From contig CADEDE010000018.1 in assembly GCA_902825995.1 (NCBI GenBank), positions 1 through 43,261 on the forward strand: a stretch of DNA of 43,261 bases, read 5' to 3'. The position numbers and the translations under genes were made by a program. The notes under the pieces were generated by a model. It was not told the origin of the DNA. It saw only the letters and a list, made by a program, of their open reading frames with translations, and did not search any database. Positions within the stretch are counted from its first letter, which is position 1, and each line of letters begins with the position of its first letter. Source of the DNA: an uncultured Burkholderiales bacterium. Its GTDB lineage: Bacteria > Pseudomonadota > Gammaproteobacteria > Burkholderiales > Burkholderiaceae_C. Of the stretch, positions 34,959 to 43,261 are shown piece after piece.

Positions 34959-35473
34959 ACACGATCGATGCGTCCTTCGCGCGCCAGTTCCTGCAGCGCC
35001 TGCATGCAGCGGTGAACGCGCATGACGCACCGGCCATCGCGGCGCTGTGCTGCGACGGCGTCGTCTGGGAAGATCCCGCGGCGCCCGAAACGCTGCACGG
35101 CCGCGACGCCGTGCTGCGCTTTCACCGCGACGTCATGTTTCCGGCACTGCCCGATGTGCGGGTCGAACTGATCGACGGCCCGTACCTGTCGCTCGACGGC
35201 GCGAGCGTGGCGGCGCGCCTGCGCATCAGCGGCACGATGACCGGGCCGCTCACGCCGCCGGGCTTCGCGCCCACCGGTGGCCACCTGACGTTCGAGACCG
35301 CTGAGTTCTCTCGATTCAACGAGGGACTTCTGGCTCGCCACACGGTGGTCCTGAACATGCTCGACCTGGCCCGGCAGATCGGCGCGGTTCCACGGGCCGA
35401 TACGTTCGGCGCGCGCGTTGGAATCTGGATGCAGCATGTCGCCGCCTACCGGGCACGTGCACGGAACGAGTGA
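34955..35473 (+). CDS. SnoaL-like nuclear transport factor 2-family protein
   Basis: Protein of 172 residues whose ATG overlaps the previous stop (ATGA), so translation is coupled to the hydrolase fusion. It has FLQRLHAAVNAHDAPAIAAL at the start, VVWEDPAAPETLHGRDAVLRFHRDV, and a beta-rich remainder, typical of SnoaL/NTF2 cone folds. These bind small hydrophobic molecules or act as isomerases or hydrolases. The actual ligand is unknown. Its pairing with two hydrolase domains suggests one metabolic task. Confidence 0.78.
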   Translation: MNTIDASFARQFLQRLHAAVNAHDAPAIAALCCDGVVWEDPAAPETLHGRDAVLRFHRDVMFPALPDVRVELIDGPYLSLDGASVAARLRISGTMTGPLTPPGFAPTGGHLTFETAEFSRFNEGLLARHTVVLNMLDLARQIGAVPRADTFGARVGIWMQHVAAYRARARNE

Positions 35474-35809
35474 TTCGCCACAATCGAGGTCGGACGAAGC
35501 TGTCAACTGAAAGCCGCGATTGCCGCCCGCAGATGCGACCTTGATCGCGAACTCTCGACCCTCTGCTGCCCTTCAGCGCCGCGCCGCCGATGTCAGCAGT
35601 GAAGCTGTTGCGGCAGTTCGTAGCGAGCCCTTCAGGTTAGGTGCTTCCGACGTACGCCGCCTTAGCAGGCAAATCGCAAGCGGACGGTCACAAGAGCATC
35701 TGGCAACTGCACTCTCAAGCGGCATCAATGAGCACTCCCTCCGGCAGCCCGACGGCGCCTGCCATGTACGATTGGCGGAACAAGAGCTCGTCTTCGCGAA
35801 GGGGGCAGG
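35474..35809. other. Intergenic stretch before the ATPase-HNH pair
   Basis: About 336 bp without a supportable gene. Small frames here are shadows or read into the ATPase in another frame. The segment has no strong hairpin or promoter that I can point to. It could be the seam where the ATPase-HNH unit was inserted. Confidence 0.3.
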
Positions 35810-37495
35810 GTGAGGGTCTGCTATCTGGGACGACGGAGCGGTCGGCAAATGCCAGCGCCACAGGGGGCGGGCGATGTCATCGAGCTCCTTTGGGACAACT
35901 GGGACGACTTCGGCTACAAAACGAGTTTCGCGACCACCTGCCGCATCGGCGGCGAGCTCGTGGACATCGGTGCGATCCGCCTTCTTGTTGGCGGTCACTC
36001 GACGTCCGCCACTGCGCTCGACAAACTGCGTGAGAGCGGCTGGAACGGCACGTTCCCGCCACCCGGCCTTGATTACATCTCCGTGCCGCTGGAGATCACC
36101 TTCTACCAGCAGGTGAAGGCGCACCTCGGCGTCGCGATAGCCATTGAAGTCGCTCATGCACTGCGGGACGCCAGTCTGTTGGTCCGCAGCCTGGACGAGC
36201 CCGCCCAAAAGCTGGTCGGCACGAAGGGCTTCAAAGACTCCCTGCAACGCGAGCGCGGGAGCGTGACTGCCTACCTTGACGGTTGGAAAGTTCTTGAGGA
36301 CTTGGCGATCGCCGTCCAGGACTTTGATTTCACTTTCCAAGACGTATTCGACGCGACATCGACACTAACGCTGAATTTCGACGCCGATGCCCTGCTGCCG
36401 CACGACATCAATGTGCTGATCGGGCCCAACGGGGTCGGCAAGTCCCGTGTGCTCCATCAAATGGTTCAGTCTTGGATCAAACCAGATGAAGAGGCAGCAG
36501 TCGGTTTCGCCGAACAGCCGAACCTCAGCCAAGTTGTGGTGGTCTCGTACAGTCCGTTCGAGCACTTCCCGGTCGACATGGAGGGCCTCAAGGTCCGGGA
36601 TAAGGATGTCTACCGCTACTTTGGCTTCAGAGGCCGCTCGGGCGAAGCACGGCGAATTCGGATCTCGCACGAATTCCCCAAGACAAATGCGGCGCAATCC
36701 CTCATCGCTTGCCTAGCAGATGACCAGAAGTACGCGGCGATCGAGGACTGGGCTCGCAAGGTCGGCACCGTCGAGACAGTGCTACGCGCCGCGTTTCAGT
36801 TCGACTTCGCGGCCGTGGAGATCGAATCCGGCAAGCACGTACGGTCTCTGTACATCAACATGGATGACGTGGCGGGTCCCGCCTACATTCAAGTAGCTGA
36901 CCGTCGCTACGTACCGGTTGCGACCCACACGATGAATCACGCGAACCCCCAACGCCTACTCGCTGCCTGCGTGGCCAAGTCGGGCGTGGCGTTCATCAGG
37001 GATGGAGAACCGATCGAGCTCAGCTCGGGCCAACGGCTCTTCGCGTACATCGTGATCGACTTACTCGGCGCTATTCGACGCAACAGCCTGGTGTTGATCG
37101 ACGAGCCTGAGCTGTTCCTCCATCCCACGTTGGAGATTCAATTCCTTGAGATGCTCAAAGAGATCCTTGCCAGCTTCAACTCAAAGGCCTTGCTGGCAAC
37201 TCACTCTGAGGTCATCGTCCGCGAGGTTCCGGCCGACTGCGTACACGTGTTTGAGCGCACCGACGACGGGTTGGTGATCAAGCACCCCCCTTTCCAGACG
37301 TTCGGTGGCGACATCCAGCGAATCTCGTCGTACGTCTTCGGCGACAACGCCGTGTCCAAGCCCTTCGAGAAATGGTTGAGGCTGCAACTGAAGGAACACG
37401 GTTCAGCCAAAGCCCTCATCAAAGCGATGGGCGACAACCTCAACGAAGAACTTCTTGTGCAGATCAAGTCCATGGACGATGACAACGCATGGTGA
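35810..37495 (+). CDS. AAA/ABC-like ATPase of a putative Septu-like defence system
   Basis: Protein of 561 residues from GTG 35810, well placed behind AAGGGGGCAGG. ATG 35849 is an alternative. Residues about 20-180 form an N-terminal region (WDNWDDFGYKTSF and IGAIRLLVGG) that I do not recognise. The ATPase shows Walker A GPNGVGKS (about 205-212), ABC signature ELSSGQR, Walker B LVLIDEPELFLHP (D431/E432) and H-loop LATHSE (H465), the pattern of SMC/AAA_15-type ATPases such as PtuA. No TOPRIM nuclease domain is evident at the C-terminus. It overlaps the HNH gene by 7 bp, so both are co-translated. The pair is likely an anti-phage module of Septu kind, although Septu was defined on other families. 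Confidence 0.8.
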   Translation: MRVCYLGRRSGRQMPAPQGAGDVIELLWDNWDDFGYKTSFATTCRIGGELVDIGAIRLLVGGHSTSATALDKLRESGWNGTFPPPGLDYISVPLEITFYQQVKAHLGVAIAIEVAHALRDASLLVRSLDEPAQKLVGTKGFKDSLQRERGSVTAYLDGWKVLEDLAIAVQDFDFTFQDVFDATSTLTLNFDADALLPHDINVLIGPNGVGKSRVLHQMVQSWIKPDEEAAVGFAEQPNLSQVVVVSYSPFEHFPVDMEGLKVRDKDVYRYFGFRGRSGEARRIRISHEFPKTNAAQSLIACLADDQKYAAIEDWARKVGTVETVLRAAFQFDFAAVEIESGKHVRSLYINMDDVAGPAYIQVADRRYVPVATHTMNHANPQRLLAACVAKSGVAFIRDGEPIELSSGQRLFAYIVIDLLGAIRRNSLVLIDEPELFLHPTLEIQFLEMLKEILASFNSKALLATHSEVIVREVPADCVHVFERTDDGLVIKHPPFQTFGGDIQRISSYVFGDNAVSKPFEKWLRLQLKEHGSAKALIKAMGDNLNEELLVQIKSMDDDNAW

Positions 37496-38328
37496 TGAAG
37501 CTGCCGATGCCGGCGTTTGACAGCGTTCAGCTTGTCGGGGACGTGGTCGCGGAGCGAGCCGGAGGTGTCAACGCCGAGTTCTTCAAGGGTATCAAGAAGG
37601 AGTGGGCCATACGCGTCCAGCAATACATCGACTCCGCCGGTGCGCCGCCGACGGTTAGCACATGGCCAGGAATCAAGGTCAGGGCGAAGTCCTTCCTGAA
37701 TCTCTACTTGTCTCCCGCCGCGGACTCAGTGCAGTTGCCGATCCTCAAAGCGATGCGGCAGCACGAATTGACGGTGTGTCCCGCCTGCGGTGAGCTCGGC
37801 CGGCCGAACACGCTGGACCACTATCTTCCCAAGGGCACGTATCCACACTTTTGCATCACGCCGGTCAACCTTTTCCCCATGTGTGACGCGTGCCAGCTCG
37901 CCAAGGGGACGAAGGTGGGCGATGCAGCGTCGCCGCGCTTCTTTCTCCATCCGTACTTCGACGCATTCGTTGGCGAGGAAGTGCTTCGTCTAGAGATAAG
38001 GCCGCCCTTCGACGCGCCATCCTTCTCGCTCGACATCGCCGCGGGCTTGGAACTCGAACAGGAAGATCTCGTCCGTACCCATGTGCGGGAGCTCGACATA
38101 GAACGGCGCTATGCGGCCTTCTTTCGCAGTCAGCATCGTCGGTTGCTCCGTTTGGTCAGCGGGATGCGAGCTAGCGGCCAGAACGTCGAGCAGACATTGG
38201 CGATCTTCAAGCAAGGCGTCGCCGATCCTTCTCCGAACACCTGGGAGCACGTGTTCTACGCCGCAGTGCTGGCCAGTCCCAGTCTCGTCGACTACTTAGC
38301 TAACAAGCCCCTGCCAAAGTACCTGTAG
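37489..38328 (+). CDS. HNH endonuclease of the ATPase-HNH pair (PtuB-like)
   Basis: Protein of 279 residues from ATG 37489. The HNH/zinc core lies at about 97-140: C97-x2-C100, D110-H111 in TLDHYLPKG, then N127 in PVNLFP and C132-x2-C135 followed by QLAKG. This is the layout of HNH nucleases with a treble-clef zinc. The remaining residues are helical without a known domain. PtuB partners have a similar HNH fold. The IS256 element begins 31 bp beyond the stop, so the gene itself appears intact. Confidence 0.82.
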   Translation: MVMKLPMPAFDSVQLVGDVVAERAGGVNAEFFKGIKKEWAIRVQQYIDSAGAPPTVSTWPGIKVRAKSFLNLYLSPAADSVQLPILKAMRQHELTVCPACGELGRPNTLDHYLPKGTYPHFCITPVNLFPMCDACQLAKGTKVGDAASPRFFLHPYFDAFVGEEVLRLEIRPPFDAPSFSLDIAAGLELEQEDLVRTHVRELDIERRYAAFFRSQHRRLLRLVSGMRASGQNVEQTLAIFKQGVADPSPNTWEHVFYAAVLASPSLVDYLANKPLPKYL

Positions 38329-38349
38329 GGAGGTCTGGCAGTAGGTGGC

Positions 38350-38358
38350 GGCTGCGGA
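38350..38358 (+). repeat. Target-site duplication, left copy
   Basis: GGCTGCGGA (38350-38358) is repeated exactly at 39805-39813, flanking the IS256-family element. Nine bases is within the 8-9 bp usual for this family. Confidence 0.8.
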
Positions 38359-39804
38359 GGTGATGTCCCAGGCGTAGTTGGAACGTGAAGGCGGCGGTTT
38401 CCAGGTGAGTTCGACAGAATCGAGCTTGCCAACCTGAAACCATCGACGAGGAAACCGCCATGAAGGATCGTAAGACAAAGACAGTCTTGAGGGCCGTGCA
38501 TCGCAACGACCGAGCGCAGATCAAGCGGGTGCTGGCGGGCAGCGGCCAAGCGCTGTTGCCGATGTTGGAGCTGCTTGAAGGGGCGCAAGCGAGCATCGAC
38601 GAACTGATGCACGAGACCGCGGTGGCGGTGGTCGAGCAGTTGCTGGTGCTGTCGGCGCAGGAGCTTGCCGGGGCTAAGCAGCGCGGGCGCGACGGCGGGG
38701 ACGTGCTGTGGCACGGCGCCCAACGCGGCGTGGTGGCGCTGGCCGAGCGGCAGTTGCGCGTGCAGCGTCCGAGGCTGCGCGACAAGAGCGGGCACGAGGT
38801 GCAGGTGCCGGCCTACGAGCGGCTGCGCGATGACGCCAACATCGGCGCGCGCGTGCGCGACATCATGGTCGCGGGCGTGTCCACGCGGCGCTACGCGCAG
38901 GTGCTGCCCGAAGCGGCGGGCACGGTGGGGGTGTCCAAGAGCACCGTGTCGCGGCGCTTCATCGAGGCCAGCGCCGCGCAGTTGGCCGCGCTCAACGAGC
39001 GCAGCCTGGCCGAGTTGGCGGTGCTGGTGATCTACATCGACGGCATCGTCGTGGACGGCCACCACATCATCGCTGCCGTCGGCGTGGACGAGGCCGGCGA
39101 CAAGCACATGCTGGGTCTGGCGCTGGGTGCCAGCGAGAACGCGCAGGTGGTCAAGGATCTGCTGCGCCGGCTGATCGAGCGCGGGCTCGACGCCGACGTG
39201 TCGTACCTGTTCGTGATTGACGGCTCCACCGCGCTGCGCAGCGCGATCGACGAGATGTTCGGCCAGCGCGCGCACGTCCAACGTTGCCGTACGCACAAGC
39301 TGCGCAACGTCCTGGAGCGGCTGCCCAAGACCGAGGCGGCGCAGACCAAGGCGGTGATGATGGCCGCCTACAAGCTCGATCCCAAGCAGGGCATGGCCAA
39401 GATGAACAAGCAGGCCCAATGGCTCGAGCGCGAGCACGCGGATGCGGCGGCCTCGCTGCGCGAAGGGCTGCACGAGACCTTCACCGTCAATGCATTGGGT
39501 CTGCCGCCCATGCTGACGCGGTGCCTGTGCACCACCAACATCATCGAGAACCCCAACGGCATCGTCAGGCGCACGGGTCGGCGCGTCACGCGCTATCGCG
39601 ATGCCGACATGGCGATGCGCTGGACGGCAGCCGGGTTCATCGAAGCACAGAAGTCGTTCCGCAAGATCCAGGGCATCAAGGACCTCTGGATACTCAAAGC
39701 TGCATTGGGCCGGCCTGACAAGCAAGCTCACGTTGACGAGGCGAAGTTGGCCGCGTAACGTGTCCCGCACCGCCGCCGGTTGCAACTACCAGTGGGACAT
39801 CGCC
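38359..39804 (+). mobile_element. IS256-family insertion sequence, complete
   Basis: An element of about 1446 bp. The left end begins GGTGATGTCCCA and the right end, read inward on the other strand, GGCGATGTCCCA. Both continue with GTAGTTG-AAC and then CGGCGGT, so the imperfect inverted repeats extend over about 35 bp. A 9-bp direct repeat flanks it, and the transposase frame is uninterrupted. These facts point to a relatively recent insertion. It landed just behind the HNH gene stop without breaking a recognisable gene. Confidence 0.9.
38460..39758 (+). CDS. IS256-family (Mutator) transposase
   Basis: Full-length 432-residue transposase from ATG 38460 behind GAGGAAACC. DDE residues appear in VIYIDGIVVDGHH, FVIDGSTALR and the TTNIIENPNG region. 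QRCRTHKLRNVLERLPK is the family's characteristic CxxHxxRN-like stretch. Both inverted repeats lie outside the frame, so it is likely functional. Confidence 0.95.
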   Translation: MKDRKTKTVLRAVHRNDRAQIKRVLAGSGQALLPMLELLEGAQASIDELMHETAVAVVEQLLVLSAQELAGAKQRGRDGGDVLWHGAQRGVVALAERQLRVQRPRLRDKSGHEVQVPAYERLRDDANIGARVRDIMVAGVSTRRYAQVLPEAAGTVGVSKSTVSRRFIEASAAQLAALNERSLAELAVLVIYIDGIVVDGHHIIAAVGVDEAGDKHMLGLALGASENAQVVKDLLRRLIERGLDADVSYLFVIDGSTALRSAIDEMFGQRAHVQRCRTHKLRNVLERLPKTEAAQTKAVMMAAYKLDPKQGMAKMNKQAQWLEREHADAAASLREGLHETFTVNALGLPPMLTRCLCTTNIIENPNGIVRRTGRRVTRYRDADMAMRWTAAGFIEAQKSFRKIQGIKDLWILKAALGRPDKQAHVDEAKLAA

Positions 39805-39813
39805 GGCTGCGGA
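39805..39813 (+). repeat. Target-site duplication, right copy
   Basis: An exact second copy of GGCTGCGGA, directly abutting the right inverted repeat of the insertion sequence. Confidence 0.8.
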
Positions 39814-40131
39814 TGGGGTATTTGCAAGCCAATTCAGCACAAGGTCCGGTCTCGTCCTCTGGGTGCCAACCTTTGCCGGCGGCAACGCGGCAGCGCACTC
39901 ATATCAGCAGTCGTTCGATTGCCGACCTCCAACGACAGCAGATGGCCGGTTTGACGCGTTCGTCAATGGCCGCTTCTTCAACACTGCGAGAAGCAAACTG
40001 TCGCGGACGCACCAACGCGACTGGGGCTGACGGCTCAACGGGCTCAACAGGCCCTACATCGAGAGACTCAACGCACAGTTCGCCGGAGTAACTCATGACC
40101 GGTGACACCGCCCGCTCGAGGCGAAAAAAGG
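39814..40131. other. Gene-poor stretch between IS and helicase gene
   Basis: About 318 bp with no supportable gene. GGTGAC at 40101-40106 and GTCACC at 40131-40136 form a wide inverted repeat enclosing an A6 run (T6 on the minus strand), placed just past the minus-strand helicase stop. It may help terminate that gene. Confidence 0.35.
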
Positions 40132-42216
40132 TCACCGCCACATCGACCTGACCCGCTCCCGCAGATCCAGCGCCGGCAGTGTTTCCTCAGGCACGATCGC
40201 CTGCGATCCACGCGTCGTCGGCGCGACCCTGTCGAACGCGAGTGCCACCGGCGGCGGGATGAAGCGCGTCAGTGACGCGTACATGTGCTGGTCTGCGAAG
40301 CGCCCCTGCTGCGTCACGTAGAAGCGCTGCGGCACCAGCAAGTGCAGGTGCTGCTTGGCCCGCGTCATCGCGACGTAGAGCAGCCGGCGCTCTTCCTCGA
40401 TCTGGGCGGCCGACCCGGTGGCCATGTCCCCCGGAATGCACCCGTCGACCACGTTCAGGACATGGACCGACTGCCACTCCTGCCCCTTCGCCGAGTGAAT
40501 CGTCGACAGGATCAGGTAGTCCTCGTCGAGGTGGGGTGTGCCGGCTTCGTCGCTCGTCGACTGCGGCGGATCGAGTGCCAGCTCCGTCAGGAAGCGCTCC
40601 CGGCTTGCGTAGCCCCCGGCGATCTGCGCGAGCTGCGACAGGTCGGCCTGACGCACCCGCGCATCGTCGTAGAGCCGCTCCAGTTGAGGTTGGTACCAGG
40701 CATGTACCTGCTTCATCTCGGCCGGCCACGCCGACTCGGCTCGAAGCGCCTGCAGGAGATCCGTCAGCGCACGCCACTCCTCGCGTGCGGCGGGCGGCGG
40801 CCGGAACGACAGCAGGACCTCGCGCGGCTGCGCCGCCGCGTCCATCGCATCCAGCAGGCGCCGTGCACTTGCCGGGCCGATGCCCGCAACGAGCAACGCC
40901 ACCCTGAACCCCGCCAGACGGTGGCGCGGGTTCTCCGCCCAGCGCAGCACGGACAACACGTCCTTGACGTGCGCCGCTTCCAGGAACTTCAAGCCGCCGA
41001 ACTTCACGAACGGGATGTTCCGCCGCGCCAACTCCAATTCGAGCGTCGCGCTGTGATGCGATGCCCTGAAGAGCACGGCCTGGCTCTTCAGGCGCAAACC
41101 CTGCTCCCGGTGCGCGAGGATGCGCTCGGCCACCCAGCGGGCCTGCGCCGCGTCGTCCTCGACCGTCACCAACTGCGGCTTGTGCGACGACACACGGTCG
41201 CTCCACAAGTCCTTCGTGAAGCGCTCGGCCGCCTCGGCCATCACCGCGTTCGATGCGGCGAGGATCGGCTGTGTCGAGCGGTAGTTGCGTTCGAGCGTGA
41301 CGACCCGTGCCGGCACCGGGAACTGGTGCGGAAACGCCAGGATGTTGCGCACGTCGGCAGCACGGAACGAGTAGATCGACTGCGCGTCGTCGCCGACGAC
41401 GGTCACGCCGCGGCCATCGGGCTTGAGCGCCTTCAGGATCGCGGCCTGGAGGCGATTGGTGTCCTGGTACTCGTCGACCAGGACATGGTCGAAGCGACTT
41501 CCGACATGGCTCGCCAATGCGGGCTCGGCCATCATGCCCGCCCAGTAGAGCAGGAGGTCGTCGTAGTCGAGCACCTGCTGCCGCTGCTTCTCGGCGGTGT
41601 AGGCGGCGAAGAGCCGCCCGAGCTCGTCGAGCCAGTCGGCACACCAGGGATAGCTGCTCGTCAGGACCTCCTGCAGGTCCGCCCGGCTGTTCACTGCGCG
41701 TGAGTAGATCGCCAGGCACGTGCCCTTCATCGGAAAGCGCTTCGCGGCGGCGGCCAGGCCGCACTCCTGCCGCACCAGCGCCATCAGGTCCTCGGCATCG
41801 CCGCGGTCGAGGATGCTGAACGACTCGCTCAGCCCGATCCGGGCGGCGTACTGACGCAGCAGCCGCGCGCCGATGCCGTGGAACGTGCCGGCCCACGGCA
41901 GCACGGGTGGCGTGCTGCCGGCGGGCAGGCCGAGCGCGATCTGCAGCAGCCCGCCGGCGCGCGCGACCATCTCGGCCGCGGCGCGCCGCGAGAAGGTGAG
42001 CAGCAGCAGGCGCTGCGGATCGGCACCGGCGCAGACGAGGCGCGCGACCCGCGCCGCGAGGGTCTTGGTCTTGCCGCTGCCGGCCCCCGCGATCACCAGC
42101 AGCGGCGCCGCGTGTTCCGCGTCATCCAGGCCATGCTCGACCGCGTCGCGCTGGGCGTCGTTGAGCTCCGCGAACGGGTCTCGGACAGGTACAGGCACAG
42201 GCACGGGCGCGGTCAT
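40132..42216 (-). CDS. UvrD/Rep-family ATP-dependent DNA helicase
   Basis: Superfamily 1A helicase of 694 residues from ATG 42216. Upstream in-frame sequence to 42777 overlaps the DUF72 gene and is not used. Motifs: LNDAQRDAVEHG (Q motif), AGAGSGKTKTLAARV (Walker A), VLVDEYQDTN (DEXQ box), GDDAQSIYSFRAAD, LERNYRSTQPIL, and STIHSAKGQEWQSVHVLNV with VAMTRAKQHLHLL. UvrD unwinds 3' to 5' in repair, and accessory copies often sit in mobile DNA. It begins by overlapping the DUF72 stop (ATGA) and is co-transcribed with it. Confidence 0.92.
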   Translation of the reverse strand: MTAPVPVPVPVRDPFAELNDAQRDAVEHGLDDAEHAAPLLVIAGAGSGKTKTLAARVARLVCAGADPQRLLLLTFSRRAAAEMVARAGGLLQIALGLPAGSTPPVLPWAGTFHGIGARLLRQYAARIGLSESFSILDRGDAEDLMALVRQECGLAAAAKRFPMKGTCLAIYSRAVNSRADLQEVLTSSYPWCADWLDELGRLFAAYTAEKQRQQVLDYDDLLLYWAGMMAEPALASHVGSRFDHVLVDEYQDTNRLQAAILKALKPDGRGVTVVGDDAQSIYSFRAADVRNILAFPHQFPVPARVVTLERNYRSTQPILAASNAVMAEAAERFTKDLWSDRVSSHKPQLVTVEDDAAQARWVAERILAHREQGLRLKSQAVLFRASHHSATLELELARRNIPFVKFGGLKFLEAAHVKDVLSVLRWAENPRHRLAGFRVALLVAGIGPASARRLLDAMDAAAQPREVLLSFRPPPAAREEWRALTDLLQALRAESAWPAEMKQVHAWYQPQLERLYDDARVRQADLSQLAQIAGGYASRERFLTELALDPPQSTSDEAGTPHLDEDYLILSTIHSAKGQEWQSVHVLNVVDGCIPGDMATGSAAQIEEERRLLYVAMTRAKQHLHLLVPQRFYVTQQGRFADQHMYASLTRFIPPPVALAFDRVAPTTRGSQAIVPEETLPALDLRERVRSMWR

Positions 42217-43193
42217 GGCGACCCGAGCTGGCCAAGAAGTTGCCGCTGCTTGCGCTCGAGCGCCCGCGCGGCGCGCACACCCTGGTCCTCGTGGTTGACG
42301 TTGAGCAGCACGACGACATCGAACGCTTTGTCGACGAGCCCGTCGATGCCGCGGCTGAGATCTTCCAGCTCGGCATCCGTGTACTCGTAGTTGAACCGGT
42401 CCGACGAGGCAGCCAGCCCCTTGGCGTCCCAGGTCTCGGCGTTGCGGCCATGCAGGCGCACCAGCGCGAGCTGCGGATGGGTGACCTCCCAGACGCCGTG
42501 CGCGTAGTTGCCCACACCCTGCGGTTCGTCGACGATGGTGTGCACGACACGCATCGCGCGCAGCCAGGCGAGTGTCTCGGCAGCCCGGTCCGCGCCGAAC
42601 CAGGTGGCGTTGCGGAACTCGATCGCCACGAGGTGGCCAGCCATGCGCTGCACGCACGCCTCGACGTGCGCACGCCAGGTCGCCGTGTTGGTCACCCACG
42701 GCGCGAACTGGAAGTGCACGGCGAGGAGCTTGCCGGCGTCCTTCAGCGGCGCGACGGCCAGGATGAACTGCCGCCACACCTCATCGAGGATCTCCTCGGG
42801 CAGGTCGGCGTAGTAGTGGTTGCGCCTGCCCGCCTTCAACCGCGGCAATGCGGCGGCGATGTCGGGCGGAAAGACCTGCGGCGGCGTCTGGTGCCCGGTC
42901 AGCAGGCGGAACGCCTTGATGCTGAACCTGAAGTTGGCCGGCGTGCGCTCGACCCAGCGCACCGCGTTCGCCGGGTCGGGCATCGCGTAGAAGCTGCTGT
43001 CGACCTCCACGACCGGGAAGCTCTGCGCGTAGAAGCGCAGGCGGCCTTCGGGCGTGCCGGTGCCGCGCGGGTAGAAGGCCTTGCTCCTGATGAGCGACGG
43101 ATCGCTCCAGCTGCACAGGCCGATGCGCACGTTGCCGCGCCGGCCGACGGGCTGCGGGGAGGTGACTTCACCGAGCAGGTCGTCGCTCGCCAT
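42213..43193 (-). CDS. DUF72-family protein
   Basis: Protein of 326 residues beginning MASDDLLGEV at 43193. A TIM-barrel-like DUF72 fold is indicated by IGLCSWSDPSLI, YAQSFPVVEVDSSFYAMPDP, FRFSIKAFRLLTGH, VAIEFRNATWF and LALVRLHGRNAETWD, all family landmarks. Function is not established. It is often associated with DNA repair genes, and here it is translationally coupled to a UvrD-like helicase. No clear Shine-Dalgarno precedes the start. TATAT at about 43217 could be part of a -10 box. Confidence 0.87.
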   Translation of the reverse strand: MASDDLLGEVTSPQPVGRRGNVRIGLCSWSDPSLIRSKAFYPRGTGTPEGRLRFYAQSFPVVEVDSSFYAMPDPANAVRWVERTPANFRFSIKAFRLLTGHQTPPQVFPPDIAAALPRLKAGRRNHYYADLPEEILDEVWRQFILAVAPLKDAGKLLAVHFQFAPWVTNTATWRAHVEACVQRMAGHLVAIEFRNATWFGADRAAETLAWLRAMRVVHTIVDEPQGVGNYAHGVWEVTHPQLALVRLHGRNAETWDAKGLAASSDRFNYEYTDAELEDLSRGIDGLVDKAFDVVVLLNVNHEDQGVRAARALERKQRQLLGQLGSP

Positions 43194-43261
43194 GTTGAGT
43201 TCAGGGCTGGATGGATATAAGGGGTATCCTGTTAGCTCCAGCGACGCCGGAACTACTGGAT

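Noticed and set aside
38292-39785. 497-residue minus-strand ORF opposite the transposase
   Set aside because: It is a high-GC shadow covering the IS256 transposase, rich in Arg/His/Gln and with no domain. The transposase frame on the plus strand is unmistakable.
27885-43261. Looked for a second copy of the tRNA-Lys 3' end (attR) and for an integrase
   Set aside because: Neither was found in the window. The island boundary claim therefore rests on gene content only.

Overview
This high-GC window looks like a chromosome segment of a betaproteobacterium, most probably order Burkholderiales. The basis is gene content: glyA-nrdR, ribD-ribB-ribH-nusB, ybgC-tolQRA and tolB-pal-cpoB in the order typical of that group, plus a YedE-type transporter and a TssQ-like lipoprotein. 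I cannot name the species from sequence alone.

Positions 1 to about 27,700 are mostly core genome. First comes the tail of what resembles a tungsten aldehyde oxidoreductase operon (FAD reductase, MoaD-like protein, small conserved protein). It is followed by a YdcF-type membrane protein convergent with a UbiD decarboxylase, and a membrane-anchored lytic transglycosylase. glyA sits behind a recognisable ZTP riboswitch (about 5961-6026), and nrdR follows. A run of six pilin-like genes (FimT, PilE-like, FimT, PilW, PilX, PilV) contains no pilY1. Next are the riboflavin genes ribD, ribB (with a degenerate GTP cyclohydrolase II domain) and ribH, then nusB. A Hanks-type kinase with a PEGA domain is paired with a TssQ-like lipoprotein. 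The Tol-Pal system (ybgC, tolQ, tolR, tolA, then tolB, pal, cpoB) is split by an inverted pair: a peroxidase-related enzyme and an MsbA-like exporter. A YedE-type sulfur transporter and a TcdA/ThiF-type enzyme close the core part.

Two tandem tRNA-Lys genes (UUU and CUU anticodons, 27,717-27,884) mark a sharp change. Beyond them the DNA looks accessory: an AlpA-like regulator, a C-terminal scrap of a mobile-element helicase/methylase with its terminator, long stretches without convincing genes, a secreted glycine-zipper protein, a DUF6064-like membrane protein, an Acg-like nitroreductase, an unusual 810-residue fusion of a beta-lactamase-like domain with an alpha/beta hydrolase, and a SnoaL-like protein. 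No integrase is visible.

The most interesting cargo is a two-gene unit at 35,810-38,328: an ABC/SMC-like AAA ATPase overlapping an HNH endonuclease. This resembles Septu (PtuAB) anti-phage systems but carries an N-terminal region I do not recognise. A complete IS256-family element (38,359-39,804) with both inverted repeats and a 9-bp target duplication lies just behind it. The window ends with a DUF72 gene and a UvrD/Rep-like helicase in an ATGA-overlapping pair on the minus strand.

Several core genes (pilE-like, ribB, yedE-like, probably ybgC) have a -10-like hexamer placed so that transcription would begin at or within a few bases of the start codon, which suggests frequent leaderless or near-leaderless mRNAs.
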